DNA of 49,366 nucleotides from a virus. Within the stretch, counting starts at the first letter, position 1, and each line of letters begins with the position of its first letter. The translations under genes and the position numbers were made by a program. The notes below the pieces were generated by a model. It was not told the origin of the DNA. It saw only the letters and a program-made list of their open reading frames with translations, and made no database searches. Of this stretch, positions 29,268-36,423 are shown in pieces. The stretch covers positions 1 to 49,366 of IMG/VR virus record IMGVR_UViG_3300006080_000003; one strand, given 5' to 3'.

Positions 29268-30225
29268 GTTCCAACAAGAATACTCATGGCTGACGGGCAT
29301 GGATGAATATTTTAAAGAAACTAATTATGTTGCCTATGATCGCTGGCTTATAATGTACCAGGCATTATATCATAATAATTGGTGGCGCAAGCGAGATATT
29401 ATTTCTGATATAATATCTAATAATGATTCTTTTGATTCATTAGATACTAATCAGTCGCATCGGTTACTCAATCTGTTACTGGTTGAAAATTTACCAGAAG
29501 TAGATATAAAATTACAACATATAGTAGAGGCGCTTGATTACTGGCTACGTGGAGATAATGATTTTATAAGTAGATTAAATCGATTTATTAATTATTGGTC
29601 TGGCGATCATTCGGAGTCTGCTGTAATTCCCGATTTAAATGACTTTTTAAGTAGAGGCCAAATTAAAAGTAAGATGTGGTTAATTACTGAATTGATCAAG
29701 GGAACTAATAATGAAAAACTAGACAACGTTATATTTTACGGTGGCTGGTATAACTTTTTGGCATATGACTTCTTTCAACAATTAAACGTAGGTAAAATTT
29801 ATAGCTTGGATGTGAACGCTGATGTAATATCTCCGAGTAAACGACTATGTTATCAGGAAACAAAAGATGAACGATTCTTACCAAAGGCAGTAAATGTAGA
29901 TAAAATAGTCTGGGCAGGGTCAACCATGCGAGTACCAGTTGATCAAGCAGACGATGATTGTTCTGAGTATTGGGACCTAACTGAAAACGCAAGTCTGGTT
30001 GTTAACACCAGTTGTGAACATATGGATAATACTTGGTACAATAATATACCTAAAGGTACATTGGTAGCACTCCAGACAAATGATTATTTTGATAATGAAC
30101 AACATACCAATTGCTGTAAGGATTTGAGAGACGCCAAAAGTAAATATCCAATGTCAAGTATTATGTATTCAGGTGAATTAGAAACTTTTCTCTATAATAG
30201 ATTTATGCTAATAGGAATTAAGTAA
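29254..30225 (+). CDS. SAM-dependent methyltransferase-like protein, 323 aa
   Basis: ATG 29254 is preferred over 29224 because GAGGG lies before it. Residues 1-150 are helical. The C-terminal half has a Rossmann start (NVIFYGGWYNFLAYDFF), an acidic strand end (IYSLDVNADVI) and VVNTSCEHMDNTWYNNIP, similar to a class I methyltransferase family in T4-like phages. Coupled to the glycosyltransferase before it and to the gene after it (TAATG). Methyl acceptor unknown. Confidence 0.72.
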   Translation: MSHSKFQQEYSWLTGMDEYFKETNYVAYDRWLIMYQALYHNNWWRKRDIISDIISNNDSFDSLDTNQSHRLLNLLLVENLPEVDIKLQHIVEALDYWLRGDNDFISRLNRFINYWSGDHSESAVIPDLNDFLSRGQIKSKMWLITELIKGTNNEKLDNVIFYGGWYNFLAYDFFQQLNVGKIYSLDVNADVISPSKRLCYQETKDERFLPKAVNVDKIVWAGSTMRVPVDQADDDCSEYWDLTENASLVVNTSCEHMDNTWYNNIPKGTLVALQTNDYFDNEQHTNCCKDLRDAKSKYPMSSIMYSGELETFLYNRFMLIGIK

Positions 30226-30482
30226 TGGAGCGTGTTTCTTTTCCACTCTCCAATCATGTAGTCCCCCTAACCGACTCTGTCGGAATGTTTGAAGTATATG
30301 CTGCCAGTTCAATCTGTACTCAGCTTGGAAATATGGGTCTCGAGTATGGTAAAGACTTTGAATTTCACGGTTTGGCATTTGAGACAGATGGAGTTAAAAA
30401 TATGCAATATTCATTCCAAGATCCTTCCGATGCGATGCTAGTAAAAATTAAAGGTATAGCGGTCACTCCTCCTTCCAACTAA
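30225..30482 (+). CDS. Hypothetical protein, 85 aa
   Basis: Start overlaps the methyltransferase stop. Small soluble alpha/beta-like sequence (VSFPLSNHVVPLTDSVGMFEVYAAS) without recognised motif. The N-terminal SFPLSNH resembles the SFPLNNR openings of the radical SAM pair, which is probably coincidence. Likely a partner of the operon. Confidence 0.7.
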   Translation: MERVSFPLSNHVVPLTDSVGMFEVYAASSICTQLGNMGLEYGKDFEFHGLAFETDGVKNMQYSFQDPSDAMLVKIKGIAVTPPSN

Positions 30483-30485
30483 ATA
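30479..30485 (+). promoter_or_regulatory. Late promoter-like box
   Basis: CTAAATA at the end of the preceding gene, 28 nt before the ATG at 30514. Confidence 0.45.
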
Positions 30486-30513
30486 CTATTTAGAACAAAT
30501 AAAAGGAGAATGT

Positions 30514-30681
30514 ATGAACACAATTATTAACTTTGTTAAAGATAGATTTACAGAGAGAACATCATTAGACGGCGCTATGTTAATTGCATCGGGTTTGATA
30601 TTTCTTATTATGCCAACTGATCTTATGGCCTATGGTGCGATAGCATATGGTATATGGACATTAATACAACCGGAGGACTAA
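30514..30681 (+). CDS. Small membrane protein, 55 aa
   Basis: ATG 30514 follows AAAAGGAGAATGT. A charged N-terminus (FVKDRFTERTSLDG) precedes two hydrophobic stretches (AMLIASGLIFLIM and AYGAIAYGIWTLI) joined by PTD, forming a hairpin or two short spans. Late-like box upstream. Small late membrane proteins next to each other raise the possibility of a lysis or membrane-modifying role, unproven. Confidence 0.7.
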   Translation: MNTIINFVKDRFTERTSLDGAMLIASGLIFLIMPTDLMAYGAIAYGIWTLIQPED

Positions 30682-30685
30682 TAGT

Positions 30686-31018
30686 ATGAATAAACTTAAA
30701 AACCTATTTGGAGCATCAGTCTTAATTATATCTGGTGTAGCGTTTTCAGTTAGTCATAACGCATTAATTTTTACTGTTGGTAACCCAACTTGTCCAACGT
30801 CACCACAAGAGAGTGAAACTATAACTGTACTTACACAAGACGGCATTTCAGAAATAGATATCAGCATTATTAATACTGCAGTTGAAGTTGGTTTACTTAC
30901 AAAGGAAGAAGGTGAATGGATAAAGGGACAAGTAGCGGCAGGCAACATGGACGTAATAGATACTGTTACTGATGAAGGTATCATATCGTTCTCAACAATC
31001 ACATACGAAGACGAATAA
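30686..31018 (+). CDS. Exported or membrane-anchored protein, 110 aa
   Basis: N-terminal Lys-rich start and hydrophobic segment (NLFGASVLIISGVAFSVSH) form a signal peptide or anchor. The rest is acidic, with one Cys and a helix-turn pattern (IDISIINTAVEVGLLTKEEG). CGGAGG lies before the start. No family recognised. Part of a run of small membrane-related genes 30514-31523. Confidence 0.72.
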   Translation: MNKLKNLFGASVLIISGVAFSVSHNALIFTVGNPTCPTSPQESETITVLTQDGISEIDISIINTAVEVGLLTKEEGEWIKGQVAAGNMDVIDTVTDEGIISFSTITYEDE

Positions 31019-31024
31019 TTTAGT

Positions 31025-31270
31025 ATGGATGATGAACTGTGGGACATAATGTTAGCTGACTTAACTGTCCGTGAGCTACAGCAAGAGTCTGCCAGGGCAA
31101 TAACAACTATGCCCGCAGATAATAACAGTATCCATAAGTTCAACAAGTTAGCACATCATAATAGTCACCTGTGGTATAAAGCTGTCATCAAACATTATAT
31201 AATGGAACACGGCGATCTTCCAAGCGAAGTAGGCCCTGGAGCAACAGTGACGTTTGTTATCGATGAATAG
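31025..31270 (+). CDS. Hypothetical protein, 81 aa
   Basis: Starts 6 nt after the previous stop without a clear ribosome site. Helical N-terminal half, then HHNSHLWYKAVIKHYIMEHG with several histidines, ending in a short strand pair. Not recognised. Overlaps the next gene by 8 nt. Confidence 0.65.
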   Translation: MDDELWDIMLADLTVRELQQESARAITTMPADNNSIHKFNKLAHHNSHLWYKAVIKHYIMEHGDLPSEVGPGATVTFVIDE

Positions 31271-31523
31271 GCATGACGATGAACCACATGTAGTATACAT
31301 CAAGTATGCCAGTGCGATTATTATCCTAATTGCCATGGTCGGACATGTCGCTGGGTTTACTCCATGGAATAGTATATTACAAATGATAGGAGCGACCGGC
31401 TGGATTTACGTTGCTTGGAAGTGGAATGAGAAAGCTATCATGTTAAACTTTATACCTCAATTTTTTATTATCATACCTATGTTATTAATGACATACGTAT
31501 TTGATTATAAAATACCTTTATAA
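31263..31523 (+). CDS. Small membrane protein, 86 aa
   Basis: ATG 31263 is preferred to the TTG at 31254. MNRHDDEPHVVYIKYASAII then three to four membrane segments ending in VFDYKIPL. The MNRHDDEP start and segment layout recall a small bacterial inner-membrane family (DUF6552-like), from memory only. Overlaps the preceding gene. Function unknown. Confidence 0.7.
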   Translation: MNRHDDEPHVVYIKYASAIIILIAMVGHVAGFTPWNSILQMIGATGWIYVAWKWNEKAIMLNFIPQFFIIIPMLLMTYVFDYKIPL

Positions 31524-31528
31524 ATCTA

Positions 31529-31557
31529 TTGACAAACTTCAGTTTTTATTGTACAAT
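31529..31557 (+). promoter_or_regulatory. Sigma70-type early promoter
   Basis: TTGACA (31529-31534), 17-bp spacer, TACAAT (31552-31557), then CATACATAAAACAATAAAAGGAG. Confidence 0.8.
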
Positions 31558-31586
31558 ACATACATAAAACAATAAAAGGAGATCCA

Positions 31587-31733
31587 ATGAGCAAGACAGC
31601 AAAACCATTCGTTAAACGCAGATCAGACGCAAACGGAAACATGATTAGTAAGAAAGCAACAAGTCACGGATTTTATAGATGTAAGCGCAAGCCAAATAGT
31701 AAAATGTGCACAGCAGGTCACCCGAACGCTTAA
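31587..31733 (+). CDS. Small basic protein, 48 aa
   Basis: ATG 31587 follows AAAAGGAGATCCA. MSKTAKPFVKRRSDANGNMI, then FYRCKRKPNSKMC and a GHPNA end: highly basic with two cysteines. First gene behind a strong promoter and ends on the radical SAM start (TAATG). It could bind nucleic acid or, speculatively, be a peptide substrate of the adjacent radical SAM enzyme, a common gene layout in peptide-modifying systems. Confidence 0.65.
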   Translation: MSKTAKPFVKRRSDANGNMISKKATSHGFYRCKRKPNSKMCTAGHPNA

Positions 31734-32824
31734 TGTATAAGTACGAAGATATTCGCACAGTTCATTTAGAAATCACACAGCGATGTAACGCATCGTGTCC
31801 AATGTGTGATCGCAATGAAAATGGTGGTGATGTAAACAAACATATTAAGAGTAATATGGCTGAATTATCACTGTCCGATTGTATAGATATCTTCCCCGCC
31901 GATTTTATAAGTCAATTAAACACTATGTATATGTGTGGCAATTTAGGTGATCCTATAAGCGCCAAGGACACGTTAGAGGTATTTGATTGGTTCAGAGCTT
32001 GCAATGACGAGATGTGGCTGTCTATGAACACTAACGGTGGCGCACGAGATGTGGCCTGGTGGCAGGAATTAGCTAAAGTTATCGGAAATAAAGGTACAGT
32101 TATCTTTTCAGTAGATGGTTTAGAGGATACAAACCATCTGTATCGGCAAGGAGTTCATTGGAAATTGGTCGAACGTAACATGCGAGCGTTTATAGATGCT
32201 GGTGGACGAGCAAGATGGGACTATATTATCTTTGAGCATAACGAACATGATGTTGACCGCGCGGAACAATTAGCTTCTGAATGGGGAGTTGAAAAGTTTA
32301 TTAAAAAGAAGACAGGTAGATTTTTTAGCAGTGCCAAACATACTGGAAAAGAAAGCCATCAAGCAATGAATCGTCGTGGAGAACAAACAGTTACGTTGAC
32401 TAAACCAAAGAGTAAGAAGTATCATAACCTTGCCTTAGCAAAGGAGAAAGAGATAGAAAAGACATACGGAAGTATGATGGATTATTACAACACAGCTACT
32501 ATTGATTGTAAGGTCGAAAAAGAAAAGAATATCTTTATAACTGCTGAAGGTTTGGTTATGCCGTGCTGTTGGACCGCAGGTAGAATGTATAAGTGGTGGC
32601 ACGATGACTTCCGTACAGAACAGGTGTGGGATTTCATTGACCGTGCTGGAGGGGAAGAAGGCATTAATTCATTAAAGCATGGCATACCAAAAGTATTTGA
32701 TAGTGGTATTATGAAAGACATACAAAATAGTTGGAGTCTTCAAAGTATCAAGGAAGGCAAGCTTGGTGTATGTTCACAGAAATGTGGTACTGAATTTGAT
32801 CCGTTCGGAGAACAATTCAAATAA
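31733..32824 (+). CDS. Radical SAM protein, 363 aa
   Basis: Start at 31733 overlaps the stop of the small basic gene and is preferred to an upstream frame extension. The cluster motif is Cys18, Cys22, Cys25 (CNASCPMC), the same positions as in the pair at 25409-27851. MNTNGGARD and FSVDGLEDTNHLYRQG match radical SAM barrel strands, and GLVMPCCWTAGRM plus GVCSQKCGTEF suggest a SPASM-like second cluster site. Possible modifier of the peptide encoded just upstream. Confidence 0.85.
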   Translation: MYKYEDIRTVHLEITQRCNASCPMCDRNENGGDVNKHIKSNMAELSLSDCIDIFPADFISQLNTMYMCGNLGDPISAKDTLEVFDWFRACNDEMWLSMNTNGGARDVAWWQELAKVIGNKGTVIFSVDGLEDTNHLYRQGVHWKLVERNMRAFIDAGGRARWDYIIFEHNEHDVDRAEQLASEWGVEKFIKKKTGRFFSSAKHTGKESHQAMNRRGEQTVTLTKPKSKKYHNLALAKEKEIEKTYGSMMDYYNTATIDCKVEKEKNIFITAEGLVMPCCWTAGRMYKWWHDDFRTEQVWDFIDRAGGEEGINSLKHGIPKVFDSGIMKDIQNSWSLQSIKEGKLGVCSQKCGTEFDPFGEQFK

Positions 32825-32848
32825 ACTTAAAAAAAGTACAAAAATGTA

Positions 32849-32877
32849 TTGACAAATACACGACAATCACGTATAAT
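32849..32877 (+). promoter_or_regulatory. Sigma70-type promoter with long leader
   Basis: TTGACA (32849-32854), 17-bp spacer, TATAAT (32872-32877). The first gene starts only at 33083, leaving a leader of about 200 nt. Confidence 0.82.
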
Positions 32878-32933
32878 TATGGTAAGGTATAATTGAAATG
32901 AACATTAGTAGTCAATAGATTTATACTAAGATT

Positions 32934-33006
32934 ACCAACATATAGTATGGCTAACTAATTATAGCAGCCGTACTATATAATATAATAATATAATTATATT
33001 GTTGGT
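32934..33006 (+). ncRNA. Structured leader RNA candidate
   Basis: ACCAACA (32934-32940) pairs perfectly with TGTTGGT (33000-33006), enclosing a hairpin TAGTATGGCT with AGCAGCCGTACTA. Farther down AAAAGATAAC-ATG-GGTTATCTTTT (about 33038-33063) forms another stem before the ribosome site. May control the gene at 33083 or be a small RNA. Confidence 0.45.
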
Positions 33007-33082
33007 TGTATCCGAAATGATGTAAAACTATTTTTAATAAAAAGATAACATGGGTTATCTTTTATGACATAGGAGAAAAAAT

Positions 33083-33304
33083 ATGTTAGATAAAATCGTA
33101 GGCTGGATCAAGGCCGGAACAGAAGCAGGTGTAGCATTAATCGCACTAGCAATCGTATTACAAGTAATCTTTGGTGGCACAGTGCCATTCATCGGTGGCG
33201 ATATCATCGGCACAATTACTGGTATCATCACAGCACTCGGCAATGCTGGTCTCGTAGGTTTAGCGTCATTAGCTGTAATCTATCATATCTTTACTAAAGA
33301 CTAA
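33083..33304 (+). CDS. Small hydrophobic membrane protein, 73 aa
   Basis: A short charged start (MLDKIVGWIKAGTE) leads into two long hydrophobic, Gly- and Ile-rich segments (residues about 15-33 and 42-68) with a short turn, ending in FTKD. The layout of a class II holin or a small channel. Strong ribosome site TAGGAGAAAA, its own strong promoter and a structured leader imply high, controlled expression. Early-type promoter argues against a simple lysis holin. Family not recognised. Confidence 0.75.
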   Translation: MLDKIVGWIKAGTEAGVALIALAIVLQVIFGGTVPFIGGDIIGTITGIITALGNAGLVGLASLAVIYHIFTKD

Positions 33305-33329
33305 AGATACATGTGTCCGTAGATATTAG

Positions 33330-33449
33330 ATTACTTCGGGCGGGTTTAGTAATTTTCCCTATAACCAAAAAATTACACTAATTATTAAGGCTTTAGGCAG
33401 GACGTGCCTCAAACATCCTCCAACTAATTATTAAACCATTTTACAGGAG
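33330..33449 (+). promoter_or_regulatory. Structured leader of the sliding-clamp gene
   Basis: Hairpin ATTACT (33330-33335) with AGTAAT (33348-33353). Then AGGCA (33395-33399) with TGCCT (33405-33409), whose loop GGA (33400-33402) can pair with TCC (33416-33418), an H-type pseudoknot. CTCC (33418-33421) can instead pair with the ribosome site GGAG (33446-33449). Looks like translational control of the clamp. Confidence 0.45.
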
Positions 33450-33455
33450 TATTAA

Positions 33456-34211
33456 ATGACAAACACACGAGATGCTATTCAAGATATCGTAAAACATACG
33501 GCTGGGTTAGGATTTATTCAGGTAGTTAAACTAACTGGAACAGATACCGAAACACAACTAGATGCTATGGATACAGATAGATCAGTTATCGTAACAGGAG
33601 CACTACATAATCAATTAGAAGATCTAACAAATCATGAAATCGGATTAGGTAATATGGGATTTTTAGGTGGCGTAGTTAGTCTACCTAACTATCAAGAAGA
33701 AGGTGCCACAGTTGATATCATCAGTCGCGAACGCAACGGTGAGACATCTCCTGATCATTTAATGTTCAAAGATACACATGGTAACAAAGATCAATACAGA
33801 TTCATGAGTAAGGAAATTGTAGATCAGGCATTACAGACTGTAAAATTTAAAGGTGTTGAGTGGAACGTAACATTTGAACCAACAAAAGCAAAGGTATCAG
33901 AGTTACAACAGGTAGCTAACATTTACGGTGGCATTGAACCTAACTTTACAGTAAAAGTAAAAGACGGTGACCTAGTAATTACAGTAGGCGCAGCTGACGG
34001 ATCATTTACTGGTACCAGAACATTCGCACAAGATGTAGACGGTGAATTAAATGACGGCTTTGCTTGGCCACTATCACAAGTATTGGCAATCCTAAAATTA
34101 GGAATGGGTGGTGGTTGTGTTATGAATATTTCAAACAAAGGCGCCTTACAAATCAGCGTAGACAGTGGGATTGGTTTATATAACTATATTCTACCAGCAC
34201 AGACTATTTAA
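33456..34211 (+). CDS. Sliding clamp DNA polymerase accessory protein (T4 gp45-like)
   Basis: Forms the ring that tethers phage DNA polymerase to DNA and, in T4, also activates late transcription. GLGNMGFLGGVVSL (residues about 63-76) matches T4 gp45 DLNGFLGILSL, followed by the alternating strands and acidic segments of a clamp subunit. FTVKVKDGDLVITVG and the C-terminal LYNYILPAQ fit too. At 251 aa it is slightly longer than gp45. Strong ribosome site, and a leader able to sequester it. Supports use of the TATAAATA late promoters. Confidence 0.83.
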   Translation: MTNTRDAIQDIVKHTAGLGFIQVVKLTGTDTETQLDAMDTDRSVIVTGALHNQLEDLTNHEIGLGNMGFLGGVVSLPNYQEEGATVDIISRERNGETSPDHLMFKDTHGNKDQYRFMSKEIVDQALQTVKFKGVEWNVTFEPTKAKVSELQQVANIYGGIEPNFTVKVKDGDLVITVGAADGSFTGTRTFAQDVDGELNDGFAWPLSQVLAILKLGMGGGCVMNISNKGALQISVDSGIGLYNYILPAQTI

Positions 34212-34248
34212 TTTTAACAATTTATTAACCTTATAATATCATAAAAAT

Positions 34249-35748
34249 ATGAATACAGTAGATCTTTCAGAGTCAAATAAGGATTATAGTATATTCCTTC
34301 CAAGCATTAGTACTTTTTATAATAATATTTTATCTAAATATAAGCAATATGGGTCAGATTTTATTGCTGATGACCGAGTTCCTGATAAGTTTGAAAAGGG
34401 AATTGACGGGTGTGACTTCTTAAAAAAGGAAGATAGTTATTATTCATACAAGTGGGGACTGTATTCAGCAGGCCACGCTCAGTTGAATTTAGACAAAGCA
34501 GATGTATCCGATAACATGGTACAACAACGTGATAGAAAAAATACGTTTATCCTCGGTGACAGTGGTGGATTCCAGATTATTAAAGGCGTAATCAAATGTG
34601 ATTGGTCAAAGTTTAAGACTGATGATTCATTGCGTAGAACTATTTTAGACTGGTTAGAATACACAGCTGATTACAGTATGATATTAGATATTCCAACCAT
34701 GGCAGCAAGTGATCCGTACAAATCAAAGACTGGCATTCAAGACTTTGGACAGTGTCTAGACTATACATTATTCAACGCTGATTGGTTTGCTAAAAATAGA
34801 ACATACAATACCAAATTGCTTAATGTTTTACAAGGTAGAAACAAACACGAAGCTGATGTATGGTATGATGCGGTAAAACATTTACCATTTGAAGGCTGGG
34901 CATTTGGAGGTAATACTAAATTAGATATCAATATTACACTTAGTCATCTTATTAAAATGCGTGATGATAAATTACTTGAAAAGGGAGAGCGTGATGTATT
35001 GCACTTCCTAGGAACAAGTAAATTAGATTGGGCAGTTGCTCTAACCGCAATTAAACGTGGACTAAGAGAACATGTTAACAGTGATATCGAAGTGATGTAT
35101 GATTGTGCTAGTCCGTTTATTTCTACAGCAATGGGACAGATGTACACACAGCATGTTCATAGAAATAATAAATCTGGATATGTAATGGAACGTGCGGTTG
35201 ATGATAAGCAGTTATCAGGAAGTAAGATACCATTTGGATGGGGCTCACCAGTTGGCGATAGACTAACAATGGGAGACACATGTTGGTACAAACCTGGCAT
35301 GCTTAATAAGAACGGCAAAGAAGGCAAGACAAGTTGGGATAGTTTCTCATACTTCCTAATGATGTCGCACAATGTTTACCAACATATTGAGAGTGTACAA
35401 CGTGCTAACTCATTAGCTGACGTTGCCAATGCTAGATTCAAACCTGATTACACTCAATGGCGCAAGCTAAAACCATCAAGCAAGGAAGAAGTATTTGATC
35501 CATGGGTTCCAAGAAACACAGTGTATCTAACAAACTTCATTGATCAATTATTTAAGAGTGAAACACCATTTACTATGTTAGAAAACGCAGCACCAATGCT
35601 CGCAGACTTTAACGGTAAGAAAACATTAACAAATAGTGAATCTTCTTTTGCTAATTTGTTTGAAGATGCGAATACATCAAATGATGATAGTTGCGATTAT
35701 TCAGATGAAGATTCAGAAGAAGCAACCACATTTTTTAATGCGTTATAA
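34249..35748 (+). CDS. DpdA-like DNA transglycosylase (TGT family)
   Basis: DpdA proteins exchange guanine in DNA for a 7-deazaguanine, as TGT does in tRNA. DSGGFQ (residues 104-109) and LDIPT with Asp147 as the likely nucleophile, VLQGR and GWAFGG match TGT/DpdA signatures. The rest is unlike tRNA TGTs, with a long C-terminus ending in an acidic Ser/Asp tail. At 499 aa it fits phage DpdA forms. FolE, QueE and a possible QueD-like gene lie downstream, supporting DNA modification. Final base unknown because QueC is not in the window. Confidence 0.85.
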   Translation: MNTVDLSESNKDYSIFLPSISTFYNNILSKYKQYGSDFIADDRVPDKFEKGIDGCDFLKKEDSYYSYKWGLYSAGHAQLNLDKADVSDNMVQQRDRKNTFILGDSGGFQIIKGVIKCDWSKFKTDDSLRRTILDWLEYTADYSMILDIPTMAASDPYKSKTGIQDFGQCLDYTLFNADWFAKNRTYNTKLLNVLQGRNKHEADVWYDAVKHLPFEGWAFGGNTKLDINITLSHLIKMRDDKLLEKGERDVLHFLGTSKLDWAVALTAIKRGLREHVNSDIEVMYDCASPFISTAMGQMYTQHVHRNNKSGYVMERAVDDKQLSGSKIPFGWGSPVGDRLTMGDTCWYKPGMLNKNGKEGKTSWDSFSYFLMMSHNVYQHIESVQRANSLADVANARFKPDYTQWRKLKPSSKEEVFDPWVPRNTVYLTNFIDQLFKSETPFTMLENAAPMLADFNGKKTLTNSESSFANLFEDANTSNDDSCDYSDEDSEEATTFFNAL

Positions 35749-35774
35749 ATAGGTATAAAAATGTTAAGTATTGC

Positions 35775-35803
35775 TTGACATATACACAAGACTGTATTAT
35801 AAT
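35775..35803 (+). promoter_or_regulatory. Sigma70-type promoter
   Basis: TTGACA (35775-35780), 17-bp spacer, TATAAT (35798-35803). Drives the group from 35851 into the folE region. Confidence 0.82.
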
Positions 35804-35850
35804 TAATACTTAACATTCAACAATTAAAACAACAACACGGAGAATGCCAC

Positions 35851-36021
35851 ATGGCTAAAAGAATTAGACTAATAGACGAACCAGAACTTACCGAAACAGT
35901 AGAAGCAAATTTGGAGGGATTATCAAGTATCCAGGCAGATAAGTTACTTGAATACGCAGAAGCAATTGATTGGAAATTGTGGCAAATGTTAAAAATTATT
36001 GAAAAAGAAACTGAGAAGTAA
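35851..36021 (+). CDS. Small helical acidic protein, 56 aa
   Basis: ATG 35851 follows CACGGAGAATGCCAC. Helix-rich, with KLLEYAEAIDWKLWQMLKII near the C-terminus. Its TAA overlaps the ATG of the next gene. Similar tiny proteins occur in T4-like marine phages, but I cannot name one. First gene behind a strong promoter. Confidence 0.72.
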   Translation: MAKRIRLIDEPELTETVEANLEGLSSIQADKLLEYAEAIDWKLWQMLKIIEKETEK

Positions 36022-36413
36022 TGCCAATACTGCGTACATCTACATACATTAAAATCTCCTTCCAAAAGGAAGGAGTACACATGTATCCAGGTGCTGACAC
36101 TGATCCAAAGTTAGCAACTGGTGAGTGGGATGACGTTTCGTTTTTAGGAGTACCTCATCGACATTTATTCTATTTCTATGTAAGTATAGAAGTGTATCAT
36201 GATGATAGGGATATTGAGTTTATTCAATTTAAACGATGGTGTGAACGATTGTACGATAAAGGAACTCTAGAATTAAATCATAGAAGTTGTGAAATGATTG
36301 GTGAGGAACTAGCAAATCAAATAGCAGAAAAGTATCCAAATAGAAAGATTAAAATTGGAATCTTTGAAGATGACGAGAATGGCGCGGAGTTAGAATTCAT
36401 ACCAGATAATTAA
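36021..36413 (+). CDS. Possible QueD-like tunnelling-fold protein, 130 aa
   Basis: QueD makes 6-carboxytetrahydropterin, the step between FolE and QueE. The layout here is similar: VPHRHLFYFYVSIEVY (His46, His48 as possible zinc ligands with His20), RDIEFIQFKR in place of the DF..LK strand-helix, ELNHRSCEMIGEELANQI in the place of the LDH...PTxE helix, and IKIGIFEDDENGAEL as the last strand. Length and gene context agree, but no motif is an exact match. Alternative: unrelated phage protein of similar shape. Confidence 0.5.
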   Translation: MPILRTSTYIKISFQKEGVHMYPGADTDPKLATGEWDDVSFLGVPHRHLFYFYVSIEVYHDDRDIEFIQFKRWCERLYDKGTLELNHRSCEMIGEELANQIAEKYPNRKIKIGIFEDDENGAELEFIPDN

Positions 36414-36423
36414 TAAGGATCAT

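Noticed and set aside
32934-33006. A 73-nt element closed by a 7-bp stem, the size of a tRNA
   Set aside because: No T-loop TTC sequence, no D-arm and no anticodon arm of the right size; the inner pairing is a single long hairpin. Treated as a leader structure.
33083-33304. Calling the 73-aa hydrophobic protein a holin
   Set aside because: Two membrane segments fit, but it has an early-type promoter and no endolysin gene lies nearby, so the name is not supported.
34232-34248. TATAAT close to the DpdA-like start as another leaderless promoter
   Set aside because: No acceptable -35 at 16-18 bp, and spacing to ATG is longer than in the clear cases.
36055-36075. CTCCTTCC/GGAAGGAG hairpin as a terminator
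   Set aside because: It lies within the coding part of the gene at 36021, has no T run, and the frame is open through it. It might affect translation but is not a terminator.
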